The notes under the pieces are model-generated. The model saw only the letters and a program-made list of their open reading frames with translations, was not told the DNA's origin and did not search any database. Below are positions 7,487 through 14,663 of a stretch of 32,902 bases of DNA, in pieces (positions within the stretch are counted from its first letter, which is position 1; each line of letters opens with the position of its first letter). Origin of the DNA: Bacteroidales bacterium (GTDB taxonomy: Bacteria; Bacteroidota; Bacteroidia; Bacteroidales; UBA10428); the NCBI GenBank assembly GCA_016935435.1, contig JAFGQZ010000092.1, forward strand, positions 1 through 32,902, in the 5' to 3' direction. The translations under genes and the position numbers were made by a program.

Positions 7487-8223
7487 AATGGTTCCGTGCC
7501 GACCTTCATATCCATTCGGTATTATCGCCCTGCGGCGATTTGGATATGGGCCCGGTGCGAATAATAGAAGAAGCCGGGAGAAAAAAACTCGACATAATTG
7601 CCCTTACCGACCATAATTCTGCCTTAAACTGCGAAATTATGTCTGAAATGGGCAAAAAGGCCGGAATAACTGTTATTTTCGGTGTTGAGGTAAATACCCG
7701 CGAAGAGGTACACTGCCTTACGTTCTTTGAAAATCTTGAGAGTCTTAAAAAATTTCAGCAATTTTTAGACAGTTCGCTTCCGCACATAACGAACAAACCC
7801 GAAAAGTTTGGACATCAATTGGTAGTAAACGAAAAAGAAGAAATTCTGGAAGAAATAGATAAACTGCTCATTGTAAGTTTAAACCGAAGCATTGAAGAGG
7901 TAGAACAAAAAGTGCACGGGCTCGGGGGAATATTTATACCAGCACATGCCGACAGGCCGGTTAACGGTATATTTAGCCAGATAGGCTTTATACCCGAAAC
8001 ACTTCAAATCGATGCTATAGAAATATCGTCGTCGGCCTCATTAAGCCAAATGCTTAACCAAAGGCCGGAAATTGCCAAATACCAGGTTATAAGCAACTCC
8101 GACGCCCATTTTCCCCAACAAATAGGCAAAAGGGTTACCGAATATTTTATGGAATCTGCAACCTTTGACGAGTGGCAAAAAACCCTAAGAAAAGAAGGGG
8201 ACAGAAAAATCCGGATTGTATGA
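7483..8223 (+). CDS. PHP-domain metal-dependent phosphoesterase
   Basis: The 246-residue protein is predicted to hydrolyse a phosphoester using a multi-metal centre; the substrate is unknown. All PHP motifs are visible: DLHIHS (D7, H9, H11), LTDHN (D43, H44), GVEVN (E69) with H77, PAHADRP (H155, D157) and SNSDAHF (D207, H209). There is no polymerase or histidinol-phosphatase extension. It overlaps the previous gene (ATGA at 7483) and the next one (ATGA at 8220), so the three are tightly coupled. This strengthens the idea that a phosphatase-like step belongs to the signalling cassette. Confidence 0.9.
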   Translation: MKWFRADLHIHSVLSPCGDLDMGPVRIIEEAGRKKLDIIALTDHNSALNCEIMSEMGKKAGITVIFGVEVNTREEVHCLTFFENLESLKKFQQFLDSSLPHITNKPEKFGHQLVVNEKEEILEEIDKLLIVSLNRSIEEVEQKVHGLGGIFIPAHADRPVNGIFSQIGFIPETLQIDAIEISSSASLSQMLNQRPEIAKYQVISNSDAHFPQQIGKRVTEYFMESATFDEWQKTLRKEGDRKIRIV

Positions 8224-8762
8224 AAGAACTTTCGCTGCATATATTGGATATTGTACAAAACTCGCTACATGCAGGTGCAACAGAAATTGAAGTTACAATT
8301 GCAGAAAACTTGCACGAAAACCTGTTTTCGGTTTGTATTACCGACAATGGACATGGCATACCGGCAAAAGAACTTTTAAACCTGCAGGATCCGTTTTTCA
8401 CAACAAAAAAGAAAAAAACCGGATTGGGAATTCCCTTGTTAAAGCAGCATGCAGAAATGGCTGGTGGAAATATTGAAATAAAATCGGAAGTGGGCAAAGG
8501 AACAACCATTACAGCAACTTTTGAACATAACCATTTCGACAGGCAGCCAATGGGCAATATTGCCGGAACAATAACCGGAATAATCAGGGCCAACCCCGAA
8601 ACCAGGTTCATCTATAAACATTCGTTCAACGATAAAGAATTTGCCCTCGACACCACCGAAATTAAAACCGAACTGGAAGATATACCGATAAACTCAAATG
8701 AAGTTTTAAGATTTATACAAGATTATATACACGAAAATTTAAATAAACTATACACAAAATAA
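8220..8762 (+). CDS. orphan histidine-kinase-like ATPase domain protein
   Basis: This 180-residue protein starts with a GHKL ATPase domain: N-box DIVQNSLHAG (10-19), G1 box DNGHGIP, and G2 box TGLGIPLLKQHAEMAGG. A C-terminal extension of about 70 residues has no motif I recognise. The H-box/dimerisation domain of a true sensor kinase is missing. I chose the ATG at 8220, which overlaps the stop of the PHP gene (ATGA). An in-frame GTG at 8172 would add 16 basic residues inside the PHP gene and is unlikely. It is the second stand-alone ATPase domain of the cassette, closer to sensor-kinase ATPases than the RsbW-like one at 5315. Confidence 0.85.
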   Translation: MKELSLHILDIVQNSLHAGATEIEVTIAENLHENLFSVCITDNGHGIPAKELLNLQDPFFTTKKKKTGLGIPLLKQHAEMAGGNIEIKSEVGKGTTITATFEHNHFDRQPMGNIAGTITGIIRANPETRFIYKHSFNDKEFALDTTEIKTELEDIPINSNEVLRFIQDYIHENLNKLYTK

Positions 8763-8773
8763 AAAGAACAAAG

Positions 8774-8793
8774 CCGCTCTAATTTAGAAGCGG
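8774..8793. other. imperfect hairpin between the regulatory and enzyme parts of the operon
   Basis: CCGCTCTAA pairs with TTAGAAGCGG with one bulged base. There is no T tract on the plus strand, so it is not a normal terminator. It could be a processing or mRNA-stability element separating the sensor cassette (to 8762) from the hydrogenase genes (from 8856). No promoter box was found in this 93-base gap. Confidence 0.35.
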
Positions 8794-8855
8794 TCTAAAG
8801 TTATAAACCAATAAATTTCAGTAACTTAATATACAAAGTTTAAAATATAGAGAAC

Positions 8856-9260
8856 ATGTCAAAAGTTAAAACATTGGACGATTTGCGAAAGCTCCGCGAT
8901 GAGCTCAAAAGCAAAACCACACTGCGCGACAGGAGCGAAAACCCCGAAGGTATAGTTCAGGTTAAAGTGGCCATGGCAACCTGCTGCATTGCCTCCGGCT
9001 CGCGTGAAACCATGAACTATCTGGCCGATGAACTGGAAAAGCGAAACATCGAAGCAGTGGTTACACAAACCGGATGTATGGGGTATTGTTATGCTGAACC
9101 AACTGTTGAAGTAAAAATGCCGGGCAAAGAACCCATTGTATTTGGTTATGTAAACGAGAAAAAAGCCGACGAAATTATTGAAAAATATATCAGGGGCGGC
9201 GAACTGGTAGAAGGCATAATACCAATGAATTACCAAAGTATTGACGAAGACAAAAAATAA
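8856..9260 (+). CDS. thioredoxin-like [2Fe-2S] ferredoxin (TM1420-type)
   Basis: This 134-residue protein has a thioredoxin-like 2Fe-2S fold with cysteines C43, C44, C74 and C78 (ATCCIASG and TGCMGYCYAEP). It resembles the small ferredoxin-like protein encoded beside the bifurcating hydrogenase genes of Thermotoga maritima (TM1420) and the NuoE-like domain at the HydB N-terminus. The first cysteine pair is adjacent (CC) rather than spaced as C-x4-C, so the ligand set is uncertain. The first 30 residues are charged and probably helical. It lies 21 bases upstream of hydB and is probably an electron carrier or accessory subunit of HydABC. Confidence 0.8.
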   Translation: MSKVKTLDDLRKLRDELKSKTTLRDRSENPEGIVQVKVAMATCCIASGSRETMNYLADELEKRNIEAVVTQTGCMGYCYAEPTVEVKMPGKEPIVFGYVNEKKADEIIEKYIRGGELVEGIIPMNYQSIDEDKK

Positions 9261-9266
9261 AACACC

Positions 9267-9272
9267 AGGAGG
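9267..9272 (+). promoter_or_regulatory. perfect Shine-Dalgarno sequence before hydB
   Basis: AGGAGG is placed nine bases before the hydB ATG at 9282. The other genes in this window have no such site, as is usual in Bacteroidota, so this ribosome site is unusual and fixes the start. Confidence 0.8.
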
Positions 9273-9281
9273 ATAAAAAAC

Positions 9282-11075
9282 ATGTCTGATTTTAAAATAC
9301 ACCTTTTAGTCTGCGGGGGCACAGGCTGCAAAGCTTCGGAAAGCGCCCGCGTTGCAGAGAACCTTAAAAACGAAATTGCCGGCCAGGGCCTCGACGATTT
9401 TGCCCAGGTTATTACAACTGGCTGTTTTGGTTTTTGCGAAAAAGGGCCAATTGTAAAAATTATACCCGACAACACCTTTTATACCCAGGTTTCGCCCGCC
9501 GATGCCAAAGAAATTGTTGACGAACATATTGTAAAAGGGCGCAAGGTTGAACGGCTTCTTTACCTTAACCCCGAAAATAACGAAAGGGTATCGGACTCTA
9601 AAGGGATGAACTTTTACAAAAAACAATTGCGCATTGCTTTGCGAAATTGCGGAATTATCGACCCTGAAAATATCGACGAATACATTGCACGCGAAGGTTA
9701 CGAGGCTTTAGGAAAAGTGTTGTCAACCATGACACCAGAAGAGGCCATTGCCGTGGTAAAAGCCTCGGGGCTAAGGGGCCGTGGCGGCGCCGGCTTCCCG
9801 ACAGGGTTAAAATGGGAACTTACACGCCAAACCAAAAGCGATATTAAATATGTTGTTTGCAATGCCGATGAAGGCGACCCCGGAGCTTTTATGGACCGTT
9901 CGATTCTCGAAGGCGACCCCCATTCGGTAATAGAAGCTATGGCAATAAACGGCTATTGCACAGGCGCCAGCGAAGGGCTTGTTTATATACGTGCCGAATA
10001 CCCTCTGGCAATCGAACGCCTGAAAACAGCAATTCGCCAGGCACGGGAATATGGGCTTTTAGGAAAAAATATTTTTGGCACCAACTTCAGCTTCGACATA
10101 ACCCTCCGCTATGGTGCAGGTGCGTTCGTATGCGGTGAAGAAACTGCCCTGATACATTCGATGGAAGGCCTCCGGGGCGAACCAACCCTTAAGCCGCCTT
10201 TCCCTTCGGTAGAAGGTTACCTGAAAAAGCCAACCAATGTTAACAATATCGAAACCTATGCCAACATTCCGGTAATATTCAATAAAGGGCCCGAATGGTT
10301 TGCCAGCATTGGCACCGAAAAAAGTAAAGGCACAAAAGTTTTTGCCCTTGCCGGTAAAGTTAACAATGTAGGGCTTATTGAAGTGCCTATGGGCATTACC
10401 CTTCGCGAAGTTATTTTCGAAATTGGCGGGGGCATAAAAAATGGCAAAAAATTCAAGGCCGTACAAACGGGAGGCCCATCGGGTGGCTGCCTTACCGAAA
10501 AACACCTCGACACCCCCATCGATTACGACAACCTTATTGCTGCCGGCTCCATGATGGGCTCGGGAGGTATGGTTGTTATGGACGAAGACGACTGCATGGT
10601 GGACGTGGCAAAATACTTCCTCGATTTTACCGTGGAAGAATCGTGCGGCAAATGCAACCCTTGCCGCATTGGAAATAAACGCCTTTACGAATTGCTCGAT
10701 AAAATTACCAAAGGCAATGGTGTTAAAGAAGATGTGGACAGGCTTATCAATCTCAGCAATGTAATTAAAGACACCTCGCTATGTATGCTGGGCGGCTCAT
10801 CGCCAAACCCGGTACTGGCCACTATCGAACATTTTCGCGATGAGTACGAGGCCCACATAATCGATAAAAGGTGCCCGGCCGGCGTGTGCAAAGCCTTAAT
10901 GGTTTATTCTATAGTTGAAGAAAACTGTGTTGGCTGTACTGCATGTGCCAGGGCCTGCCCTGTTGGCGCAATAACAGGCGAAAGAAAACAAATACACATC
11001 ATCGATCAGGCATTGTGCATAAAATGCGGCGCATGTATGGACAGATGTAAGTTTAATGCAGTAATTGTAAAATAA
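9282..11075 (+). CDS. hydB: HydB, NADH-binding FMN subunit of NAD-linked [FeFe] hydrogenase
   Basis: This is a NuoF-like diaphorase subunit of the cytoplasmic HydABC complex, which exchanges electrons among NAD(H), ferredoxin and H2. The domains in order are an N-terminal thioredoxin-like 2Fe-2S domain (C11/C16/C48/C52); the FMN/NADH core with GLRGRGGAGFPTGLKW (163-178), NADEGDPGAFMDR (194-206) and GAGAFVCGEETAL (278-290); the NuoF 4Fe-4S site C455-x2-C458-x2-C461 with C501; and a C-terminal 2[4Fe-4S] ferredoxin (C549/552/555/559 and C579/582/585/589). At 597 residues it matches the length of bifurcating HydB proteins. Twelve bases separate it from hydA. Confidence 0.95.
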   Translation: MSDFKIHLLVCGGTGCKASESARVAENLKNEIAGQGLDDFAQVITTGCFGFCEKGPIVKIIPDNTFYTQVSPADAKEIVDEHIVKGRKVERLLYLNPENNERVSDSKGMNFYKKQLRIALRNCGIIDPENIDEYIAREGYEALGKVLSTMTPEEAIAVVKASGLRGRGGAGFPTGLKWELTRQTKSDIKYVVCNADEGDPGAFMDRSILEGDPHSVIEAMAINGYCTGASEGLVYIRAEYPLAIERLKTAIRQAREYGLLGKNIFGTNFSFDITLRYGAGAFVCGEETALIHSMEGLRGEPTLKPPFPSVEGYLKKPTNVNNIETYANIPVIFNKGPEWFASIGTEKSKGTKVFALAGKVNNVGLIEVPMGITLREVIFEIGGGIKNGKKFKAVQTGGPSGGCLTEKHLDTPIDYDNLIAAGSMMGSGGMVVMDEDDCMVDVAKYFLDFTVEESCGKCNPCRIGNKRLYELLDKITKGNGVKEDVDRLINLSNVIKDTSLCMLGGSSPNPVLATIEHFRDEYEAHIIDKRCPAGVCKALMVYSIVEENCVGCTACARACPVGAITGERKQIHIIDQALCIKCGACMDRCKFNAVIVK

Positions 11076-11086
11076 TCAGCAAGAAA

Positions 11087-12865
11087 ATGGAAAAAATAAA
11101 ACTAACTATAGATAACAAACAGGTTGAGGTTGCAAAAGGGACTACTGTATTAAAAGCTGCACAGCAACTTGGAATCGACATTCCAACACTTTGCTACATG
11201 CACCTTAACGATTTAAATATCGAACACAAACCGGCAGGCTGCCGAATTTGCGTAGTAGAGGTAGATGGCCGCAAAAACCTTGCCCCTTCATGCGCAACCG
11301 AAGCTGCCGAAGGCATGGTGGTTAAAACCCACTCCCTTCGTGTGCTTAATGCACGTAAAACGGTTATGGAACTTATACTTTCCGATCACCCGAAAGATTG
11401 CCTCTCTTGCGCCAAATCGGGCAAGTGCGACTTGCAGGATATGGCCGTTAAGTTTGGCATACGCGAAATCCCCAACCAGGACATCGCCGAAATGTCAACT
11501 TACAGAAAAGACTTCTCGCCATCGCTTATACGCGACATGGACAAATGTATAATGTGCCGCCGCTGCGAAACCATGTGCAACGATTTTCAAACTGTTGGCG
11601 CACTTTCGGCAATTAACCGCGGCTTTTATTCGGTAGTTGCACCTGCCTTTGAAATGGAAATCGAAGACTCGCCCTGTACCTATTGCGGCCAGTGCGTTGC
11701 TGTATGCCCAACAGGTGCGCTTACAGAGGTCGATCATACAAACCAGCTCATTTCCGATTTGGCAAACCCGGCAAAAACAGTTATCGTACAAACAGCCCCC
11801 GCAGTGCGCGCCGCTTTGGGCGAAGAGTTTGGCATGCCCGCCGGGACCAGCGTTACCGGCCAAATGGTTACTGCCCTGCGCGAACTGGGCTTCGACTATG
11901 TTTTCGATACCGATTTTGCTGCCGACCTTACCATTATGGAAGAGGGCACCGAATTGCTCGACAGGCTTACAAGGCACCTTAATGGCGATAAAAACGTAAA
12001 ACTCCCCATATTAACATCGTGCTGCCCGAGTTGGGTGAATTTCTTCGAACAACAGTTTACCGATTTGCTCGACGTGCCCTCAACTGCACGTTCACCACAA
12101 CAAATGTTCGGCGCAATTGCAAAAACCTATTTTGCCGACAAAATAGGGGTTAAACGCGAAAACTTAGTGGTTGTATCGATAATGCCCTGCCTGGCAAAAA
12201 AATACGAATGCCAACGCGACGAGTTTAAAGTTGACGGAAACCCCGATGTCGATTACTCAATTACTACCCGCGAAATTGCATCGCTTATTAAACGGGCAAA
12301 CCTGAAATTTGAACAACTGCCAAACTCCGATTTCGATGCGCCGCTGGGCGAATCGACCGGTGCCGGTGTAATTTTCGGTGTTACTGGCGGTGTAATTGAA
12401 GCTGCAACCCGTACTGCATACGAACTGCATACCGGTAAAACCCTCCAGAAAGTCGATTTCGAGGAACTGCGCGGCCTGGGAGGCATTCGCCATGCAACAA
12501 TAGATTTCGACGGGCTGCCAATAAAAATTGGCATTGCTCACGGACTGGGCAATGCACGCAAGCTTCTCGAAGATGTACGTAGCGGCAAAAGCGAGTTCCA
12601 TGCCATTGAAATTATGGCCTGCCCGGGTGGGTGCATAGGTGGTGGCGGCCAACCCCTACACCACGGAAATTCTAAAATAATACAAAAACGCTTCGAAGCC
12701 ATTTACAAGGAAGATGCCGGGAAAACAATCCGAAAATCGCATGAAAACCCATACATCATTAAACTGTACGAGGAATTCCTTGGCAAACCAATGAGCGAAA
12801 AAGCACATCATTTGCTGCATACTCACTATGTAGATAAGAGCAAAAAAATTATTTATATGAAGTAA
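11087..12865 (+). CDS. hydA: HydA, catalytic subunit of the [FeFe] hydrogenase
   Basis: This enzyme catalyses reversible H2 formation at the H-cluster. The N-terminal 2Fe-2S domain uses C36/C52/C55/C69, the NuoG-like His-Cys cluster H101/C105/C108/C114, then two 4Fe-4S sites at C154/157/160/164 and C197/200/203/207. The H-cluster motifs are canonical: TSCCPSW (C312 proton shuttle, C313 ligand), IMPCLAKK (C368) and MACPGGCIGGGG (C512, C516). A C-terminal small-subunit-like tail follows, including HENP and a His-rich end. At 592 residues it lacks the extra C-terminal 2Fe-2S domain of the Thermotoga HydA. HydE/F/G are not encoded here and are needed in trans. Confidence 0.97.
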   Translation: MEKIKLTIDNKQVEVAKGTTVLKAAQQLGIDIPTLCYMHLNDLNIEHKPAGCRICVVEVDGRKNLAPSCATEAAEGMVVKTHSLRVLNARKTVMELILSDHPKDCLSCAKSGKCDLQDMAVKFGIREIPNQDIAEMSTYRKDFSPSLIRDMDKCIMCRRCETMCNDFQTVGALSAINRGFYSVVAPAFEMEIEDSPCTYCGQCVAVCPTGALTEVDHTNQLISDLANPAKTVIVQTAPAVRAALGEEFGMPAGTSVTGQMVTALRELGFDYVFDTDFAADLTIMEEGTELLDRLTRHLNGDKNVKLPILTSCCPSWVNFFEQQFTDLLDVPSTARSPQQMFGAIAKTYFADKIGVKRENLVVVSIMPCLAKKYECQRDEFKVDGNPDVDYSITTREIASLIKRANLKFEQLPNSDFDAPLGESTGAGVIFGVTGGVIEAATRTAYELHTGKTLQKVDFEELRGLGGIRHATIDFDGLPIKIGIAHGLGNARKLLEDVRSGKSEFHAIEIMACPGGCIGGGGQPLHHGNSKIIQKRFEAIYKEDAGKTIRKSHENPYIIKLYEEFLGKPMSEKAHHLLHTHYVDKSKKIIYMK

Positions 12866-12872
12866 TTATTAT

Positions 12873-12943
12873 TTGTCATATTGAACGAAGTGAAATATCT
12901 CTGTTATAGTGAAAGAGATACTTCGCTTCGCCCAAAATGACAA
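12873..12943. repeat. palindromic dispersed-repeat-like element between hydA and hydC
   Basis: A 30-base arm (12873-12902) and its inverted partner (12914-12943) pair with five mismatches around an 11-base loop. The arms begin TTGTCATATTGAACGAAG and end CGCCCAAAATGACAA. Sequences of this shape, whose translations read RFAQNDK or FHFVQYDK, are familiar as dispersed palindromic elements in Bacteroidota. It lies inside the operon, so the transcript would fold a strong hairpin ahead of hydC. It creates a spurious in-frame N-terminal extension of hydC. Confidence 0.8.
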
Positions 12944-12983
12944 GAAAGCAGATGATAGTAAAAACATTGAAAAAAAACAGAAC

Positions 12984-13469
12984 ATGTCAAGAATAAAAGT
13001 AGAACTCAGAAAAGACCAGATTGAAAAAATCGGGGAAATATGCCAGTCGTTTAATAACGAACCGGGCGAACTCATCAATGTACTGCACAAAACACAGGGA
13101 ACTTTTGGGTACCTGCCGGCAGAAGTGCAGGAAGTTATTGCCAAAAACCTAAACGTACCCGTTGCCAAAGTTTACGGGGTTGTTACTTTTTACAGCTTTT
13201 TTACCATGATACCTAAGGGCAAATACCCGGTTTCGATATGCACCGGTACAGCCTGCTATGTGCGTGGTGCCGAAAAAGTGCTTGATGAATTTAAGAAAGA
13301 ACTAAAAATTCAGGTTGGCGAAACTTCGGCCGATGGCAAGTTCTCTATTGCTTGTCTCCGATGTGTTGGCGCCTGCGGGCTTGCCCCGGTGGTTATGGTC
13401 GGCGAAAAAACATACGGCCGGGTAGCGCCGGAAATGGTTAAAGACATACTGGCAGAATATAAGGACTAA
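12984..13469 (+). CDS. hydC: HydC, NuoE-like [2Fe-2S] subunit of the hydrogenase
   Basis: This 161-residue thioredoxin-like 2Fe-2S protein mediates electron transfer within HydABC. Cluster ligands are C86-x4-C91 (SICTGTACYV) and C127-x3-C131 (RCVGACGLAP), with an additional C124. An N-terminal helical bundle (1-60) with GYLP and a VYGVVTFYSFF segment is typical of NuoE. The ATG at 12984 is chosen. An in-frame GTG at 12909 would add 25 residues encoded by the palindromic repeat. The order hydB-hydA-hydC differs from hydC-hydB-hydA in Thermotoga. A strong terminator follows 20 bases after the stop. Confidence 0.94.
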   Translation: MSRIKVELRKDQIEKIGEICQSFNNEPGELINVLHKTQGTFGYLPAEVQEVIAKNLNVPVAKVYGVVTFYSFFTMIPKGKYPVSICTGTACYVRGAEKVLDEFKKELKIQVGETSADGKFSIACLRCVGACGLAPVVMVGEKTYGRVAPEMVKDILAEYKD

Positions 13470-13488
13470 CAACAAGTGTTTATAACAC

Positions 13489-13528
13489 GAAATGCCCCGA
13501 AACCCAGGTTACCGGGGCATTTCTTTTG
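13489..13528 (+). terminator. terminator of the hydrogenase operon
   Basis: An 11-bp perfect stem, GAAATGCCCCG (13489-13499) with CGGGGCATTTC (13513-13523), has a 13-base loop and is followed by TTTT. It closes the transcript after hydC. Confidence 0.92.
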
Positions 13529-13690
13529 CTGCCCGGCAAGCTGCCGGCAGGTGCAATAAGCCTTTAATGAAGCACAGCGCCAAAGTTTCCTTAAATTTTT
13601 ATTTGTACTTTTATTGCCAGAAAAAATAGGTTGATAGATGAAATTTATGAACCCCTTATGGCTCAACGAAGGTAATTAAACAAGTTAAAT

Positions 13691-14080
13691 ATGGCCAAAG
13701 AATACACTAACGAACTTCAAATCGACTTTGGGGCTGACGGCAAAAACCTCATCCCCGTAGTTACACAAGATGCCCGTACAAAAGATGTTTTGGTTCTTGC
13801 CTTTGTTAACAAAGAGGCTTTCGATGAAACACGTAACAGCGGCTATGCCACCTACTGGAGCCGAAGCCGGAATGAATTATGGAAAAAAGGGCTTACTTCG
13901 GGCGATTTGTTACGTGTTGTTGAAATTCGTGTAAATTGCGAACAAAACTCGCTACTGTATTTGGTAACCCCCGAAGGCGAAGGAGCCTGCCATGCCATAA
14001 ACAAAAACGGAAAACATTATAGTTCGTGTTATTACCGCCGTGTAAATTCAAACAACAGCCTCGAAATTGTTGGGGATTAA
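13691..14080 (+). CDS. HisI-like phosphoribosyl-AMP cyclohydrolase with altered Mg2+ site
   Basis: The 129-residue protein has the HisI fold signature: VLVLAFVNKEAF, ATYWSRSRNELWKKGLTSG and SSCYYRR. HisI opens the ring of phosphoribosyl-AMP in histidine synthesis. The three zinc cysteines are kept (C83, C100, C113), but the Mg2+-binding DCDxD motif reads NCEQN (N82, E84, N86) and the last two cysteines are 12 residues apart instead of the usual 6. There is no HisE domain and no other his gene nearby. It may be a divergent but active subfamily or a paralogue with another substrate, so I withhold the gene symbol. It has its own transcription unit after the hydrogenase terminator. Confidence 0.75.
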   Translation: MAKEYTNELQIDFGADGKNLIPVVTQDARTKDVLVLAFVNKEAFDETRNSGYATYWSRSRNELWKKGLTSGDLLRVVEIRVNCEQNSLLYLVTPEGEGACHAINKNGKHYSSCYYRRVNSNNSLEIVGD

Positions 14081-14100
14081 TTTTAATTAACCGAAACGGG

Positions 14101-14141
14101 AAAAAAGAAAAAGAGGCTGTCTCATGGCGAAACAACCTCTT
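14101..14141 (-). terminator. probable terminator downstream of the 41-residue gene
   Basis: AAGAGGCTGT (14111-14120) pairs with ACAACCTCTT (14132-14141) with one mismatch and an 11-base loop. On the minus strand the stem is followed by TTTCTTTTTT. It may also end the hisI-like transcript in the other direction, less efficiently. Confidence 0.55.
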
Positions 14142-14331
14142 ATCTACCTAAAATCCAACCAAACCCTACATCAAAAATCTATGATATTTCTTTATTATCA
14201 AATCTGTTATACAAATATACGGCCGATGCGCCTGCTTTGTGATTCGTATTTCTACCAAAAATCCGGCTGCCATCGCGTATTTTTCTGTAGGTAATTTATG
14301 CCAATCATTTCTGTGGATAAATGCGCATGGG

Positions 14332-14457
14332 TTACTTAAACAAGCCAAGAATAAACTTAAGGGCTATCATTATTACCACAAGTGCGCCAAGAAACAACAC
14401 AAAATAAATATTAGATTTTGAAGCACTTGCTTCCTTTTTTGTTATTTGGTTTTCCAT
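14332..14457 (-). CDS. 41-residue single-pass membrane protein
   Basis: An ATG at 14457 opens a frame of 41 codons ending at TAA 14332-14334. The product begins MENQITKKEASASKSN, then has a hydrophobic segment of about 22 residues (17-39, from IYFVLFLGALVV) and ends LGLFK. This is a hydrophilic N-terminal tail plus one transmembrane helix. A purine-rich AAGAAG lies five bases before the ATG. It lies between a candidate terminator (14101-14141) and a hairpin at 14508-14538. Small membrane proteins of this build are common and usually unannotated; the function is unknown. Confidence 0.6.
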   Translation of the reverse strand: MENQITKKEASASKSNIYFVLFLGALVVIMIALKFILGLFK

Positions 14458-14507
14458 AATCTTCTTAAATAATAGTTGTTGTTAAAATCTGAACATTATT
14501 GTTTACA

Positions 14508-14538
14508 AAAACCAACCCGTTTGGCCGGGTGTTGGTTT
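14508..14538. terminator. hairpin, possible terminator of the 14664-15077 gene
   Basis: AAACCAACCCG pairs with CGGGTGTTGGTTT with a two-base bulge. It lies downstream of the minus-strand gene at 14664 and upstream of the 41-residue gene. The minus-strand continuation TGTAAACAATAATG is only moderately T-rich, so efficiency is doubtful. Confidence 0.4.
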
Positions 14539-14663
14539 GTAGCAAAGTCTGTATTGCCCAGGTATGCAGGGGCCGGGCATTAAATGCTTCCACTTCCTTC
14601 ACGGGAGGTTAAGAAATGGTTTTTGCATGAAAAAACTTTAGGGGGCAAATAATAATACAGGCC

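Noticed and set aside
8172-8219. An N-terminal extension of the second ATPase gene (GTG start)
   Set aside because: It lies inside the PHP gene; the ATG at 8220 overlaps the PHP stop in the common ATGA arrangement.
8774-8793. A terminator separating the signalling cassette from the hydrogenase genes
   Set aside because: The hairpin is short with a bulge and no T tract follows on the plus strand; no new promoter is seen after it.
12909-12983. An N-terminal extension of HydC (starting at a GTG)
   Set aside because: The extra 25 residues are encoded by a palindromic repeat and read as the usual translation of such elements; NuoE-like proteins begin near the ATG at 12984.
14166-14348. A 60-codon minus-strand frame between the hisI-like gene and the 41-residue gene
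   Set aside because: It needs a TTG start, overlaps the better-supported 41-residue gene, and its product has no recognisable feature.
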